Of a stretch of 64,000 nucleotides of DNA, positions 1 through 11,134 are shown one piece after another. The position numbers and the translations under genes were made by a program. Each line of letters starts with the position of its first letter. Position 1 is the first letter of the stretch. The stretch lies in NCBI GenBank assembly GCA_030248195.1, contig JASAND010021265.1, positions 1 through 64,000 on the forward strand, given 5' to 3'. The DNA is from Trissonchulus latispiculum (Eukaryota > Nematoda > Enoplea > Enoplida > Ironidae). The notes under the pieces are model-generated. The model saw only the letters and a list, made by a program, of their open reading frames with translations. It was not told where the DNA came from and searched no databases.

Positions 1-320
1 GTATGATTTCAACACTGATGCAGCATTGCTTGTATTAGTGTCCGAAAAATGCATATAAAACTTTTTTAGCAAAGCGACGTTTGCAAAAAATTTGTATAAT
101 GACGGAAAGGAGGGCATTGGGTAATAAATTTGGCTCTGGATGATAGATTCCAGGTGCTTCAGTTTGTATTGGAGTCTAGGAGTGTTGTTGATAGCTGTTG
201 AATGATGATATAAAGAAGCGATGGGCAGCAGGCAGTGCCGGCTTCGGTCATTACGAAGTTCAAGTTGACATGGCCGGACATGGTAAATTCCTTAAAAGAC
301 GCTGTTTATTAAACATAATG
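1..320. other. No gene recognised
   Basis: AT-rich sequence before the first transposable element. I see no exon-like coding stretch, tRNA or clear repeat here. Confidence 0.5.
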
Positions 321-328
321 GTTTGAAG

Positions 329-1152
329 TAGAGATGAGATCGGGGCCGAATTTTCAGGCCCGGCCCTGTTCCATTTTAGGTCTGCCCGGCCCGGCCCGGC
401 CTGTGTCAAAAATTTCAGGCCCTGGCCCGGCCCGGCCCCTGAGTGCCGTTTAGGTCTGCGCGGCCCGGCTTGGCCGGAAAAGCATGATTTTTTAAAAAAT
501 TCTTCGATGGCGTTTTGAGACGTGTACAATCATGTGTTCTGCCTTACTATCTTATTTTCAGAGCCAAAGTACATGTTCTCTCAGATCAATTATGCATAAC
601 GAATATTTCAGAATCCCACCCTACTAGAAAATTAGTCGAAATAATTAAATCGGAAGACTAAATTAGCCCGAGAGGTCGAATTACTCCGAAGTGGTTTAAT
701 GTTTTAGAGAGTTTAAAATAGTTACACAGTAGGTTGAATTTTGTTACTCAAAAGCAGACAAACACACAAACAGGCACTCATTATCATCTAAAACTTCGAA
801 AAACCGTACGCAAACTCAAACAATATTAGGCACAAGCAGTCTCATTTGGTCCAAGAAAGCAAGAAATTTGGAGTTTGAAAGGCAAAGACAATTATTAGAT
901 TTGTAAAGTGTACATGTGCAATAGATTAACTATGTAAAAAACGTCAGGGCTTGGCAGGACCAGACAGGGCCGGGCCGGGCCGAGCTTTTTTCGGTGGGAG
1001 CTGTTGCGCACAACCCGGCCCTTACCAATTCTTTCTCAGGCCCGGCCCGGCCCGACCCTGACTGGACATCAGGTCTGCGCGGCCCGGCCCGGCCCGTCGG
1101 GCCGGGCCGGGCTGGGCCGGGCCGGGCTTTCTCGGCCCTGATCTCATCTCTA
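329..1152. mobile_element. Non-autonomous hAT-type element with GC-rich subterminal arrays
   Basis: Terminal inverted repeats start TAGAGATGAGATC (329-350) and end GATCTCATCTCTA (1131-1152). The 8 bp GTTTGAAG occur on both sides (321-328 and 1153-1160), an exact target duplication of the length typical of hAT transposons; a first bases TAGAGATG also fit that superfamily. Inside each end lies an array of GGCCCGGCCC-type repeats in opposite orientation (about 355-480 and 960-1135). The middle is AT-rich and has no transposase, so this is an 824-bp MITE-like derivative. The short ORFs on the minus strand are translations of the GC arrays, not genes. Confidence 0.88.
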
Positions 1153-1361
1153 GTTTGAAGCAATGAACTTACCTTAAACCGGCACCAGAGAAATGTAACA
1201 ACGAATAATATAATAAGAAGTGTAATAAATAATAATAAATAATAATAAGCTATTCAGTATTTTAACTTTATTCAGTATTTATAAAAGAGAATTTCATAAT
1301 TCAGAGAGATAAATTCTTAGATTTCTTATTACCTTTGCACAATTTTCAAACTTTCAAAAAT

Positions 1362-1443
1362 AGAATTTGGCCGGTCTAGCCCGGCCCGCGGGACAATTCG
1401 GAGAGGGCCAGGTGAAGCCGACGGTAAGAAATGCTCATCTCTA
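1362..1443. mobile_element. Orphan hAT-like right end
   Basis: A GGCCCGG-containing stretch ends in GCTCATCTCTA, resembling the right terminus of the 329-1152 element. No matching left end or 8-bp duplication of the following bases (GTATGGGG) is found in the window, so it is probably a truncated relative. Confidence 0.45.
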
Positions 1444-1458
1444 GTATGGGGGAATAAG

Positions 1459-1767
1459 GAAACGTGAATACCAAAACAATCTTCACCTTTCTTTCACTCC
1501 CAGCTTCGGGATCTCACACCATTGAGTAAGGAGGATCCTGTCCCTTCTGTGCTGTAAAATTTCTGGATATGGGAAGGTCAGGGACAACGTTATTGACTGG
1601 TAGGTTGAGAAGGAACGCGACACAGATGTCCGTGAAGCTTCAGAAGTTCAGACTTTCCTATGTTCCGAAATTTTGCAGCGCAGAAGCAATAGGATCCACC
1701 CGACGAATCGTGACAACCCAAAACCGGTAATGGAGGAAAGGTGAACTTAGTTTTGGTACTCACGTTT
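1459..1767. mobile_element. Palindromic (foldback) MITE-like element
   Basis: The left half (AACGTGAATACCAAAAC onward) aligns with the reverse complement of the right half (ending GTTTTGGTACTCACGTT) across most of its length, with further matches around the GGATCC and AAAATTTC blocks. The two arms meet near 1600. It begins about 15 bp after the orphan hAT end. No clear target duplication and no coding capacity. Confidence 0.6.
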
Positions 1768-3488
1768 TGGACATTGACATTTCATTGATTCCTTGTAGCT
1801 CTCTGTGGATCCGTGAATTAGTGGATGTTTTATCCATTATTTTTTCAAACCCTGTTTCAAGTATGGTCGTTCAGGCAGTATTAATGAAACAATGATACTG
1901 AGCTAACGTTTGAATCCGTATCAATTTATTTTCTACAGAAACCTAATTAGTAACACTTTAACAACATGCCGAAGCTTGGGAATAGTCCAATATGAAATAA
2001 CAGAAAACGTGCTGAAACAAACACAGGAATGGTTGCCATAATTGAATTTTTAAAGTCGAGTTGTAGGCGTGTGTTCATTTAATAAATGAATGCCGCCCGC
2101 AAATCCATAATAAAAACTAAACTTTCTTGAAATCTTTTCGTGGTTGCTTTCCAAAATAACTTATTTATATAGAAGTAGTAAAACAAGATCGCCCGCAAAA
2201 CAAAGGGGCATTATTCCGCTGTTGAGCTATCGAGATATCATGAACAAAAGATTTCAGAATATAGATTTTGCAATTACGAAGTCCGCCATCTATTTCCAAG
2301 AAAACGTTTATTTGGAGACAGATTCCTCAGACTGTAGGTACTTAAACTTTAGCCCACAAGAAAAATATACACTATACCTTTCTAAACGTCCTAAAGTCTC
2401 AAATTTTATACATTTCTTGACTTAACTTTTCCAGAAAGCAAATGAAATACAATTTACTTATACCTTTGAAGAGCTTTCGAATAATCTAAGTATTAACCAA
2501 TAGTATTCATCGTAGCAATCAGCAGCTAACTTTAAAGTGGACCAAGTTGACACCTTGTGGTCATATCTTCATATCTTCTGCATATCTTCTGTCTCAGACT
2601 TAACCTTCTTAAATTAAAATTAAAAAATGTTTTCCAACTGTGAATCGGACTCGGGTTATTTCGGTGCTAGCCGAATGTCTTGATCACTGGGCCGTTTCAA
2701 CTTTTGTTGTAACAGTTTGCAGGTAATTCACAATACCAGCTGCTAATCTTTATTTACGATTGTGTCTAAAACAACTGCGGAGTATTTAATATACAAATAA
2801 CGCCAGGGCGTATTGCTTAATTTCAGAAGATCTATAACCTAAAACTCAATGAAACTTCAGGAACAGATTTCGATACAATTTTTCCAAAAGCTGACACCAC
2901 TGTTTTTATTGTTTTTGGTTGACTCTAAAAAATACAAATACTAGCCCATGTGTTAAAGATAGAGGGGGCATTCGAGAATCAAAACAGCATACATGCCTTA
3001 CATACAACAAATCCGGGGAATATATTCCGCTCCAGCGGAGGAAGCAATATTTATTTTTGGCATTTGGGAATCACGACTCTTATTACGTCCAGCAATTTTC
3101 GCATCTTCTGAAATGTCGAACGGAGTTTGCGCAAAATGCAAAATAGAATGTTGTCTGGACTGGAATTAAACTTAGAAGTGAACTTGAAATAAATTAAAGT
3201 GAAAATATAAACTAACCTGGAGCTTCTGTACCGTTTAAGCAAGATTCAAATAAGAACAATTTCACAATAGAATTAACAGTCAACAACACGAATACTGCCC
3301 CTTTTGGAGCCTACATGTTTTGCTTAGGTATACCAAGTATTCTTGTATTATTCTACAACCATCGTGCACCACCTGTCAGCTTGAGCTTGTCTCGTGGGGT
3401 GCGTGTCTTTGGCAGGGCTAGATGCCTATTCAAAAAACGTGTCACTACAGTTTGGGAACGAATTCAAACTTAAGCTTGGTTCGATTGT
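1768..3488. other. Intergenic, no gene recognised
   Basis: AT-rich DNA with short ORFs that lack family resemblance. About 2640-2700 looks like a decayed tRNA-derived fragment on the minus strand. I cannot support any exon here. Confidence 0.4.
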
Positions 3489-3605
3489 GCCTGGGTGGCT
3501 CAATCGGTAGAGCGTTGGCCTAGACAGCCAAAGGTTTTGGGTTCGATCCCCACCTCATGCCTGAATTTTTCGGCCGGAGGTGCTGTAGGGACATCCCTAT
3601 TTCTT
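3489..3605 (+). repeat. tRNA-derived SINE (family D)
   Basis: Bases 3489-3561 fold like a tRNA: a 7-bp acceptor with one mismatch, D arm GCTC..GAGC, anticodon stem TTGGC/GCCAA with loop CTAGACA, and B box GGTTCGATCCC. The body that follows (ATTTTTCGGCCGGAGG, then pyrimidine-rich) resembles the sequence after the tRNA-like part at 7101-7180. I read it as a SINE rather than a tRNA gene because of that shared tail and the lack of a T-run terminator. Confidence 0.6.
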
Positions 3606-4116
3606 TCGTTTATAATCTTGTATTATTCCATGTAAATGTGAGTATATGCTGAAACTACAAATAGTACATTGAGTTTGTAGGAACAGAAACAATTGACATC
3701 TATGAATAATACAGCTGCGACTGTGCACTGTGATTGCATATACGGATCGTGCCGTCGTTATGCCCTAAGTTTAGACTGTGAGACTAACCAGGCGTCCGTT
3801 TCACTAACATTCTTATAAAGTCGCTTACTATTAGGCTATAAGCGGAAATTTCTAAGCAGTTTATGAGTGCTTTATTAGATCTGTATGTCGCTTGTAATTT
3901 TTGCCCTTGTAAGCGCTTATAGCTGCCAATTTGTAACTATTTCTACGCATTCACGAGATTTTATCTACTGTTTCGGATGAAAACAAAGCATGGACATGAT
4001 AATAAAACCTAGTTTTCAAATATTCGTCATTATTGGTGAGGTATATACTGTTCAAACATAATTCGTGAATTGACACGGTTTCACACCTAATCACAAATAT
4101 TTTGCCACTGGTAAAG
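3606..4116. other. Intergenic, no gene recognised
   Basis: AT-rich, no recognisable exon, RNA gene or repeat. Confidence 0.4.
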
Positions 4117-4899
4117 TTGCGTTAGGGCGCCCGTGAACTTAGGTCATTTTAATTTTGGTGCGTTAGGGCGCTCAAATGGTGCGTTAGGGCGCCTGTTTCG
4201 TTAGGGCGCCCAGTATGTGCGTTAGGGCGCCTGATTGTTTTCACGATAATAAAGTGTTATTGATGAATGAAGATCTATTATGAAAGTGTTAACGTAATGC
4301 ACAGTTCCAAAAGTATAACTAGAGGGGGTCCGCATTAATGAATATATGTATAGCCTGTTCTCCTCAAACGAAAATTTTACTGCTGAAATTTGAAAGCACA
4401 AATTAGTTTTAATTAATTAAAATATATCTGTATAGTGGAGTGTCAAAACAAAATCTTTGTTTACGCGCAAAAAAATAACATGATAAGTTTACGGAAACAT
4501 GAAAATTCATGAAATCCTAGATTTTGAATTTGACTTGATTCTTTAGTTTACAACTTGGAACACGATGTTGATTGTTTTACAAAAATTCAGAAATAAAAAA
4601 TAATTTTCAATTAATTTACATTGTTGATTACTGATTTAAAGTTTTAATGTTATTTAAAGATTTCACTAATTGTTCCTCTATTTGTACTTTAAACTGTATA
4701 TTAAGTACTGTGAAAGAAACAGATTCGGTTGTTTCCTATTGGATTAGCCGCCTCATAACACATAGAGTGGGCGCCCTAACGCACACACTGGGCGCCCTAA
4801 CGCACATATTGGGCGCCCTAACTTACCATATCCCAAAAATTGAAAAAAGCGCCCTAACGCACTATAGGGCGTCCTAACGCAACAAGCGCCCTAACGCAA
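4117..4899. mobile_element. Non-autonomous element with GCGTTAGGGCGCC subterminal repeats
   Basis: Outer termini are TTGCGTTAGGGCGC (4117-4130) and GCGCCCTAACGCAA (4886-4899), perfect inverted repeats. Five copies of the GTTAGGGCGC core lie in the left 115 bp, and about six inverted copies lie in the right 130 bp. The AT-rich interior has no coding capacity. No convincing target duplication was seen, so the superfamily is unknown. The inverted copies may be transposase binding sites by analogy with other DNA transposons. Confidence 0.75.
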
Positions 4900-6214
4900 T
4901 ACAATCATACAGGAATTGTATTATGTAAAATTGATTTAGTAAAGTAAATTACAGTAAATTAAATAGTAAAACTAGTAAAATTCATATGCTTGTTAAATTG
5001 ATACTTTTTATAGCTTATAGCGCTCATATACTTCGCTTCGTGAAACTGTGTTTGTCCGTTGTTAGTCAGTTGCATATGAGTCGGTTGAGCACTTCACTAA
5101 TCTTTTCATACGTTGCTGTCACAGGATTTTGAGTCCTATGCCAGATCCGCCGTGAAATCGGTTTATGCGGTCTCCTAGCTCCCTCCTAGACAACTCCTAA
5201 GACTACCCTACTAGAAAGATACTTAGGAGAATTTTTGTCCGTATTTGCCTGGATGTTTGTCGACAGAGCAGCCACCCACTCCTGGTATAATTCCCCACCT
5301 CCTTTGATCTTGGGATCTACTTAATCCGCGAGATCTGAGAATTAGCTTCTTAGTTTCTGTATTATTTCACTTTTAGGACAAAATCAGTGTTAATGTTGAC
5401 ATGATTGAATGAATTTGATAAATTGACATTTAATAAAATAGTGATTCATTTTTGTTATCAAAGAACTCAGTACCAGTAATTCTAGCGGCGAGTTTCGGTT
5501 TTTCAATTCTAGATCATTCAACTTAAACCAATTCCTAAAATTCGAAGCTTTCTAAAGACACGGCATCGACTATTAGAGTGCAACGCCGGTTCTGCTAATA
5601 AAGTTTTGGCGAAAGCGCAAATTGCAGGCGACCTGCTGTTTTGCGAAAAGCTTTCAAAGCATTTCAGAATAAGACAAAAACAAGTTTTCCAACAGCCATT
5701 TAAGTAGCACTTAAATGCAATTAGATACTGTTTGCTTGTATTTGATAAGCAGGTTTGAGTGTAATTTCCGTTCTGTGTGGTTTCTTGGATTTTTTTGTAA
5801 TTTTGGTCGGCTTGTTTTCTACTGAAAACAGGCGAGCAAAGCAAATGCGGAAATTTAAAATAAAAAGTTTAAATTTAAATAATAGTGGCCTGTGTTCCTT
5901 GAGCAGAGTTTTTGTTTTTTAGTTGCTTGATAATACTTGTGAACTTTTGAAGTCTGGTTTGAAAAGACTGAGAAAAGTGTCTTGTACGAGGAACAGCTTT
6001 TAGGGAGTTTTAGCTTCAGCTTTTAGTCGAGCTCACTAAAACTGCCTACATAGCTTAATCCACCTTTTGAAATAATGAGCTGTAAATTGGTTAATCTAAT
6101 TTGCCGCTATTTGCACAGCCTTAGAAAGCCTTTGAAGGCCGTCACTTCAAATGTAACTTTAGACTTTTCGATTGATTAAATCAGCATTTCGCAGCACTAA
6201 ACTGTAACTTCTGC
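4900..6214. other. Intergenic, no gene recognised
   Basis: AT-rich. A 108-codon minus-strand ORF at 5518-5844 has no recognisable domain and no splice or codon support, so it is not called as a gene. Confidence 0.4.
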
Positions 6215-6861
6215 ATATTTATATGAGTTTGAACTAAATCGAATCTGACTGGCTATTCGCCTAGCTTATGTCAAAATTACGTGTATAAGGTGACCTCCCT
6301 AGATCGCGGGGGGGCTCCGCTTAGCGTTGTTACGGGGGGGGGTGTCGCGATTTATCGACCATCTCCGATTTTTCTCATTTTTACATATTTTGTAGTCCTC
6401 ATGGGTCCGCTAAACAAGACAAGTGCGTTTGTTGCAAAACTTTTCCTATCATTCACAATGGCCCTCCAAAGGTGACCCCGACATGTGTTAAACATAGGAA
6501 AATGAAAAAGTTAGGAAACTGTTTCTGCTACCAAAAGTTTGAGCGCTGTGTAAGAGCAAATCGGCTACCACTCGCTGTAAACCTAATTTGGACTAGGTAA
6601 AGTACTAATATCTTTTTTTTTTTTTTTTTATGCGAGGTTATTTTCCGTGGGGTCGCTAATTTTATATGAATTTTCGCTTTTTTTTGCTCAAAATCGCTCT
6701 ACAAATGTGTAGGTCAGCGGACGTTTTGTCCAGTCCTGAACAAACCCCTTTGGTGTAGAAACTTCGCGCTTAGATATTAGTACAGTATATTGTTAGAGCT
6801 TTTATTTTGCATATAATTAATCCTTATCACGCCTTTTAGTAGCTCGCAGTTTTCGTAGCAG

Positions 6862-6998
6862 GAAATTCCATTTTTCCTCCAAAATCGTCATTTTTCGAAA
6901 ATTTCATGTTTGCTGCTTCATAAGTCAGTCAAATCTTAAGGTATCTCAATACAATTTGGCATGCTAATAGGCTGGCATAAAACCTACGTGTATAGTAG
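6862..6998 (+). repeat. Direct repeat, copy 1
   Basis: Nearly identical to 7210-7346 (AAATTCCATTT onward to ACCTACGTGTATA), with only a few substitutions. The two copies bracket about 210 bp that hold a SINE fragment. Confidence 0.85.
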
Positions 6999-7100
6999 AT
7001 TTGCCTTTGAGGATTCGTTGAAATTTGTTACAATTGCATCATTGCCCGAGAAATATTTCAGAACAGTCGTGGCATGAAAATTACTGTTTTTTGAGAAATC

Positions 7101-7180
7101 AGCGCGTTAAGCAGAAGACGCGGGTTCGAACCCCGCCAGGTGCCCGATTTTTCGGCTGCCTGGTGGTGTACAACTTTCAT
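7101..7180 (+). repeat. tRNA-derived SINE fragment (family D)
   Basis: The 3' half of a tRNA-like sequence with B box GGGTTCGAACCCC, followed by the body CGATTTTTCGGC and GGTGGTGTACAACTTTC. The 5' part with the A box is missing. Confidence 0.6.
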
Positions 7181-7209
7181 CTCTTTAAGTCATTTCTTTA
7201 ATTGGTAAC

Positions 7210-7346
7210 CGAAATTCCATTTCTCCTCCAAAATCGTCATTTTTCGAAAATTTCATGTTTGCTGCTTCATAAATCAGTCAAATCTTAAGGTATCTCAATA
7301 CAATTTGGCATGCTAATAGGCTGTCATAAAACCTACGTGTATATAA
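7210..7346 (+). repeat. Direct repeat, copy 2
   Basis: Second copy of the 6862-6998 sequence; see that entry. Confidence 0.85.
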
Positions 7347-8199
7347 AGTTTCATGCCAGTAAACTTGTGTTTTCCTCTGGTGACATACTACGATAACGTG
7401 GCGGACACCTATGGGTAAAAATGTCAAATTTTCAACTTTTTCAAAATATAGCTATATTTTATATCAAATTGAAGCACTCCACGTGTACTGAACATTTTAT
7501 CTTCTTGCACCAAGTCTCTACAAGCAGTATGAAAGCTAGAGCGAGTTAAAAGTTTTAAACAAATGACAGTCGGAATAAGCTTTACCAAATCAATCCTGAC
7601 TTCCCGTGTCTCGCTCGTTGCTTGGCTTGCCACTGCAATTTATGCGGTAATAAAGCACCTACTGGTAAAAGGCTTTAAATTGATGTATTCGTCATGCCGC
7701 AGTCTCTTGTCGTCCCCCGTGTACGCGACTTCCAAACCCTCAGCGAGGCGCTACTAACGTAAATACTAAATTGCAGAGATTTTGAACTGCAATATCTCTA
7801 GACTGGATTGACCCTGGACTCTAAAAATTTGTCTTCTTTTTGGGCACGTATGTGGGTATATTATATCCAAAAATGAGCGAAATCGGTGACTATAAAATTT
7901 GGTACCTGGCAGCCCCCCCCCTTAAGCGTGTGTTTATATTTGCCATAGAACTGAAGCGCATATGATTGGCGACTGAGCTTCCGACGGTTACGGTAGCCAA
8001 GTACCCACTCAAATGCATTTCAGTTCTCGGGGGTCACCTTATACACGTAATTTTGGCATGGGGCATTAGGCGATTAGCCAATTAGATTAGTTTTGCTTCA
8101 AACGAATATAAACAATGGCTAACTGTGCTAACCGTGGCTCACACCCCGAGATTTCGACCTTAATGCTCCGAGCATCCCAATGATAAGCCCATTTACACT

Positions 8200-8227
8200 A
8201 GGAAGAGTACGGTGTCATACTCTTCCT
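8200..8227. other. Perfect 10-bp inverted repeat
   Basis: AGGAAGAGTA (8200-8209) and TACTCTTCCT (8218-8227) flank an 8-base loop, 130 bp upstream of the calmodulin-like start codon. It could be chance or a mobile element scar. Confidence 0.5.
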
Positions 8228-8359
8228 ATCATTCACCTCTTGGTTACATTAAAGTTTCCAACCAAGACTGCGAGCGCGCATAGCTCAGTGTAGTTGACTA
8301 CCTGATACGCTGTTTTTCTGTTTTGACCAGATGAAATTCGACAAAATCCTGACGTTGCC

Positions 8360-8519
8360 GTGATGAGCCAAGACGATCTGTTTGAACAGCTAAGTGTGGA
8401 TGAGATCGAAGAATTTAGGGAGGCATTTCGCCAGTTCGATAAGGATGGGAGACAGGACCATATCTACCAAAGAGTTGGGTGTGGCCATGCGAAGTCTGGG
8501 TCAAAATCCAACAGAACAG
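8360..8519 (+). pseudogene. Calmodulin-like exon 1
   Basis: Starts MSQDDLFEQLSVDEIEEF and reaches FDKDG, then an extra base shifts the frame; the correct frame resumes as STKELGVAMRSLGQNPTEQ. Donor is CAG|GTCTG. An acceptor-like TTTTGACCAG at about 8322-8331 suggests an upstream 5' UTR exon. Confidence 0.85.
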
Positions 8520-8598
8520 GTCTGATTCGAATGCTTTTTGGTTAATCTGGAAGCCAAAAAGAATGAAGAAAGTTGCACACCGCATAGCGCCCTAAAAC

Positions 8599-8653
8599 TC
8601 GGCCACCTGGCGGGACTCGAACCTGCGGTCTCCCGCTTAAGGTGCTGGTATCC
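8599..8653 (-). repeat. tRNA-like SINE fragment
   Basis: On the minus strand this reads as the 3' half of a tRNA-like sequence with B box GGTTCGAGTCCCGCCAGGTG. It lies in intron 1 of the calmodulin-like gene. Confidence 0.5.
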
Positions 8654-8659
8654 TTTTTG

Positions 8660-8905
8660 TGGTGCATTTGTCGTTATTTTTTGAAACGCTATAACTTTCG
8701 CAATTTTGGGATTTGCTAGAGCTTTATACATAGTTTTAAAGCTTATAATCCGTACATTCAGATGAGCTTACGAAACCAGCAAAATTAGCACAAAACTAGC
8801 AAAACTTTTCTGACATACTGACTTCTGACAGGCTAAATATAGACCAAAAAGTTTTTGAACATGGATTTCTCTCAAAACTGTAGAATCGGCCAAAATTTTT
8901 TCTGT
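8660..8905 (+). repeat. Dispersed repeat, copy 1
   Basis: Shares long blocks with 36680-36935: GAAACGCTATAACTTTCGC, CTTATAATCCGTACATTCAG and AAACTTTTCTGAC, in the same order. Unknown family. Confidence 0.65.
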
Positions 8906-9320
8906 GTGTCACGATGTACGTGGACATATGCGCCGCTTATCGATTGAGTATAAATAATCGAAAATTGTTCGTACGATTTAGCAGTAATTTTGAAAAAAAC
9001 TGATTTTTTTCGAAAACAGCCGTTTTTGACCCCAAAAAATCGTTTTTGGCATACTGACTTAATTCACTGAGATAGCTCAAAGGTTGTAAAAAGCAAAAAT
9101 GTTCGTTTTTGTACCCTCTTTCCATCCATATCAACCAATCTGATGTATCGACTACCTACTGAGAGTATAATGCCAAAAACCGAAAATTTCTCATCTTTTC
9201 ACCTAAAAATATGGGACTGGTCCGAGAATGTTAAAGAGCACCAAAATAGCATACATTCGGACAGTTTCATCTACTTTCATAGAGAATTCAAGTCTTTAGA
9301 GTCAAATTTACACAAAAGAA

Positions 9321-9370
9321 AACCACACAGCTAAAGGCGCAGACGCTCTACCAACTGAGCTACAGGGCAC
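9321..9370 (-). repeat. tRNA-like 5' half, SINE fragment
   Basis: Minus strand reads TGCCCTGTAGCTCAGTTGG and GAGCGTCTGCGCCTTTAGC, a tRNA 5' half with a good A box. The T arm is absent, so it is not a functional tRNA. Confidence 0.5.
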
Positions 9371-9769
9371 TTCGATGGAATTATCTCGATACAGAATTCT
9401 TAAATAAAGGCCTACATGATAAAATAGGTTTCTTTTCTGACAAATTTCTTCAGAGAAATGGTTCGTCCGGACTGTTTTCATTGTACTGACTGACGCACGC
9501 AGTGTTTCAATCACCGAAACTGAAACTAAATTATTCTGGCTTCAAGCTTTCTAAATCCTTGGCTAAGAAGTGTATGTAGGTCTTGACCACAAAGTAACGC
9601 AAAGCAGCAGCTACCAAAATAAATACATAACACTAGCGGTTTATAATCGGAAGAGTGAGACTCTAAGCTCTGCCGTAGCACAGGATGAATTTAAATCAGT
9701 AGCACTGCCGCTCGAAGTTCTGTATTTTATTTTTAGTTTTTTATTTACTTATTTTTTTTAATATTTTAG

Positions 9770-9946
9770 GAGCTGACGGAGATGATCAATAAGGTTGATT
9801 TCGATGGAAACGGACAGGTCGAGTTCGAAGTAATTTTGCATCATGATGAAGCATATGATGAAGGAAACGGATTCGGAAATGATCCGGGAAGCCTTCCGGG
9901 TTTTCGACAAAGACGGAAACGGTGTCATTACAGCACAGGAATTTAG
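9770..9946 (+). pseudogene. Calmodulin-like exon 2
   Basis: Begins ELTEMINKVDFDGNGQVEF after TATTTTAG, shifts frame by one extra base, then continues [14 protein letters not shown] into EF-hand 3. It ends within an Arg codon (AG|G) at a GT donor. Confidence 0.87.
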
Positions 9947-10777
9947 GTTCCTAGATTTTAGTTAATTAATAATAAGTTAATTTTGCGTTGTGGATGCACA
10001 GAATGCCTGTAAACGTAAAGAAGGCAACCTTTGCATCCAGTCCTATACCCTGTTAGATGAGAATAATTTGATTTTGTTGAATGTTAAGTTAAACTTAACT
10101 TTTAAATTTTAAACGGAACATTTAATTTTAAATTTTGGTTTTGTTGTAACTAGAATGCCAATGTTAACGTTGACAATTTAACAATTTTGCAAGCGAATGC
10201 TGAATTCGTTGAATACGACAATGACTCCCCGTTTTGCAAGGGATTACGGTAGTCTCAAAATTACGGTCCTCATTATGAAAATTAGTTAATTAGGTGGAAT
10301 TAGTCCATTCGATTGGCAAATATAACAGATTCTCACAAAATGAACCTTAAATTCATAAAAAGGACACAACTCCGGCAAGACTTAAAATTTTGTTTATTTT
10401 TATTTATTAAAGTTTATACTTAAAATGGAATTTATTTTGAATTAAATGTAATTGAATTTTTTTATTTATTTAAAATTTGTTTACTTAATTATTTAATTTT
10501 CTTAACTTATTAGTTTACCAATTGATTATTTTAGTTGTGGCAATTATTAGGATTCAATTTTGAATAACTATTTAAGACTGTTTTTTATTCATGTGGTCCA
10601 TAATATTTGTGGCTTATTTACTCATATATGCATTTATTTATTCATTGATTTATCCATTTTATATATTTATTTATTTTTTATTTATTAATTTATTTACTCA
10701 TTTACCTATTTATTCATTCATATAAATAAATTTGTTTATTTATTTATTAATTTGGTAATTTTATTTATTTATTTTAG
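9947..10777 (+). other. Intron 2 of calmodulin-like gene
   Basis: AT-rich intron dominated by degenerate TTTATTTATT runs (10380-10770), with acceptor TTTATTTTAG. No embedded gene seen. Confidence 0.7.
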
Positions 10778-10907
10778 GTATTTTATGATGCACATGGGAA
10801 TGCAGTTTACCAAAGAAGAGGTGGACGAAATGATACACGAAGTGGATGCGGACGGGGACGGCGAAATTGACTACGAAGAATTTGTCCGAATGATGTCATG
10901 CAAATAG
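10778..10907 (+). pseudogene. Calmodulin-like exon 3
   Basis: Completes the Arg codon, then reads [19 protein letters not shown] and EF-hand 4 ([12 protein letters not shown]), ending SCK and TAG. This exon is free of defects. Confidence 0.9.
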
Positions 10908-11128
10908 AGCAACAACTTTTGAATTTGAATTAAAATTTTTTGAAAAAACAGAAAATTTGTTCTTAACATTTTGTTGTAAGAAAATGTAAAGAAGAACCCT
11001 GATGTAGGTAAGCATCATTGCCAAGGCTACATGGCACAGGAAGTGTTAATGATCCAAGGAGAGATCCTGGGTTGTTTCATTCAGCGTGCAGAGCATAGTT
11101 TTTAGCTTCGAATACTAGTCACACTTTT

Positions 11129-11134
11129 AATAAA
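11129..11134 (+). terminator. Polyadenylation signal AATAAA
   Basis: AATAAA lies 222 bp after the calmodulin-like stop codon, a plausible 3' end signal for that transcript. Confidence 0.45.

Larger units (their letters stand above)
6215..8118. mobile_element. 1.9-kb inverted-repeat element
   Basis: Strong inverted repeats of at least 54 bp sit at 6242-6295 and 8032-8088. Both contain AAAATTACGTGTATAAGGTG reading inward, and weaker similarity runs outward to about 6215 and 8118. The inside carries poly-G/C runs, a 140-bp direct duplication and a SINE fragment, and no transposase. Boundaries are approximate and no target duplication is evident. Confidence 0.6.
8360..10907 (+). pseudogene. Calmodulin-like EF-hand gene, three exons, two frameshifts
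   Basis: Exons at 8360-8519, 9770-9946 and 10778-10907 join at proper GT..AG borders (phase 0, then phase 2) into a four-EF-hand protein of about 154 residues, close to calmodulin (148-149). The C-terminal half reads cleanly: [14 protein letters not shown], then EEVDEMI and [14 protein letters not shown], ending MMSCK. From memory this resembles the nematode CAL-1/CAL-2 calmodulin-like group more than calmodulin itself. Exon 1 has one extra base in the first calcium loop and exon 2 one extra base in the second EF-hand (in the run GAAGTAATTTTGC); removing each restores frame and phase. The sixth residue of loop 1 is Arg where Gly is expected. Introns are kept, so this is not a processed copy. 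The GPCR and ABAT genes nearby are error-free, which argues against poor base quality, though two sequencing errors remain possible. Confidence 0.85.
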
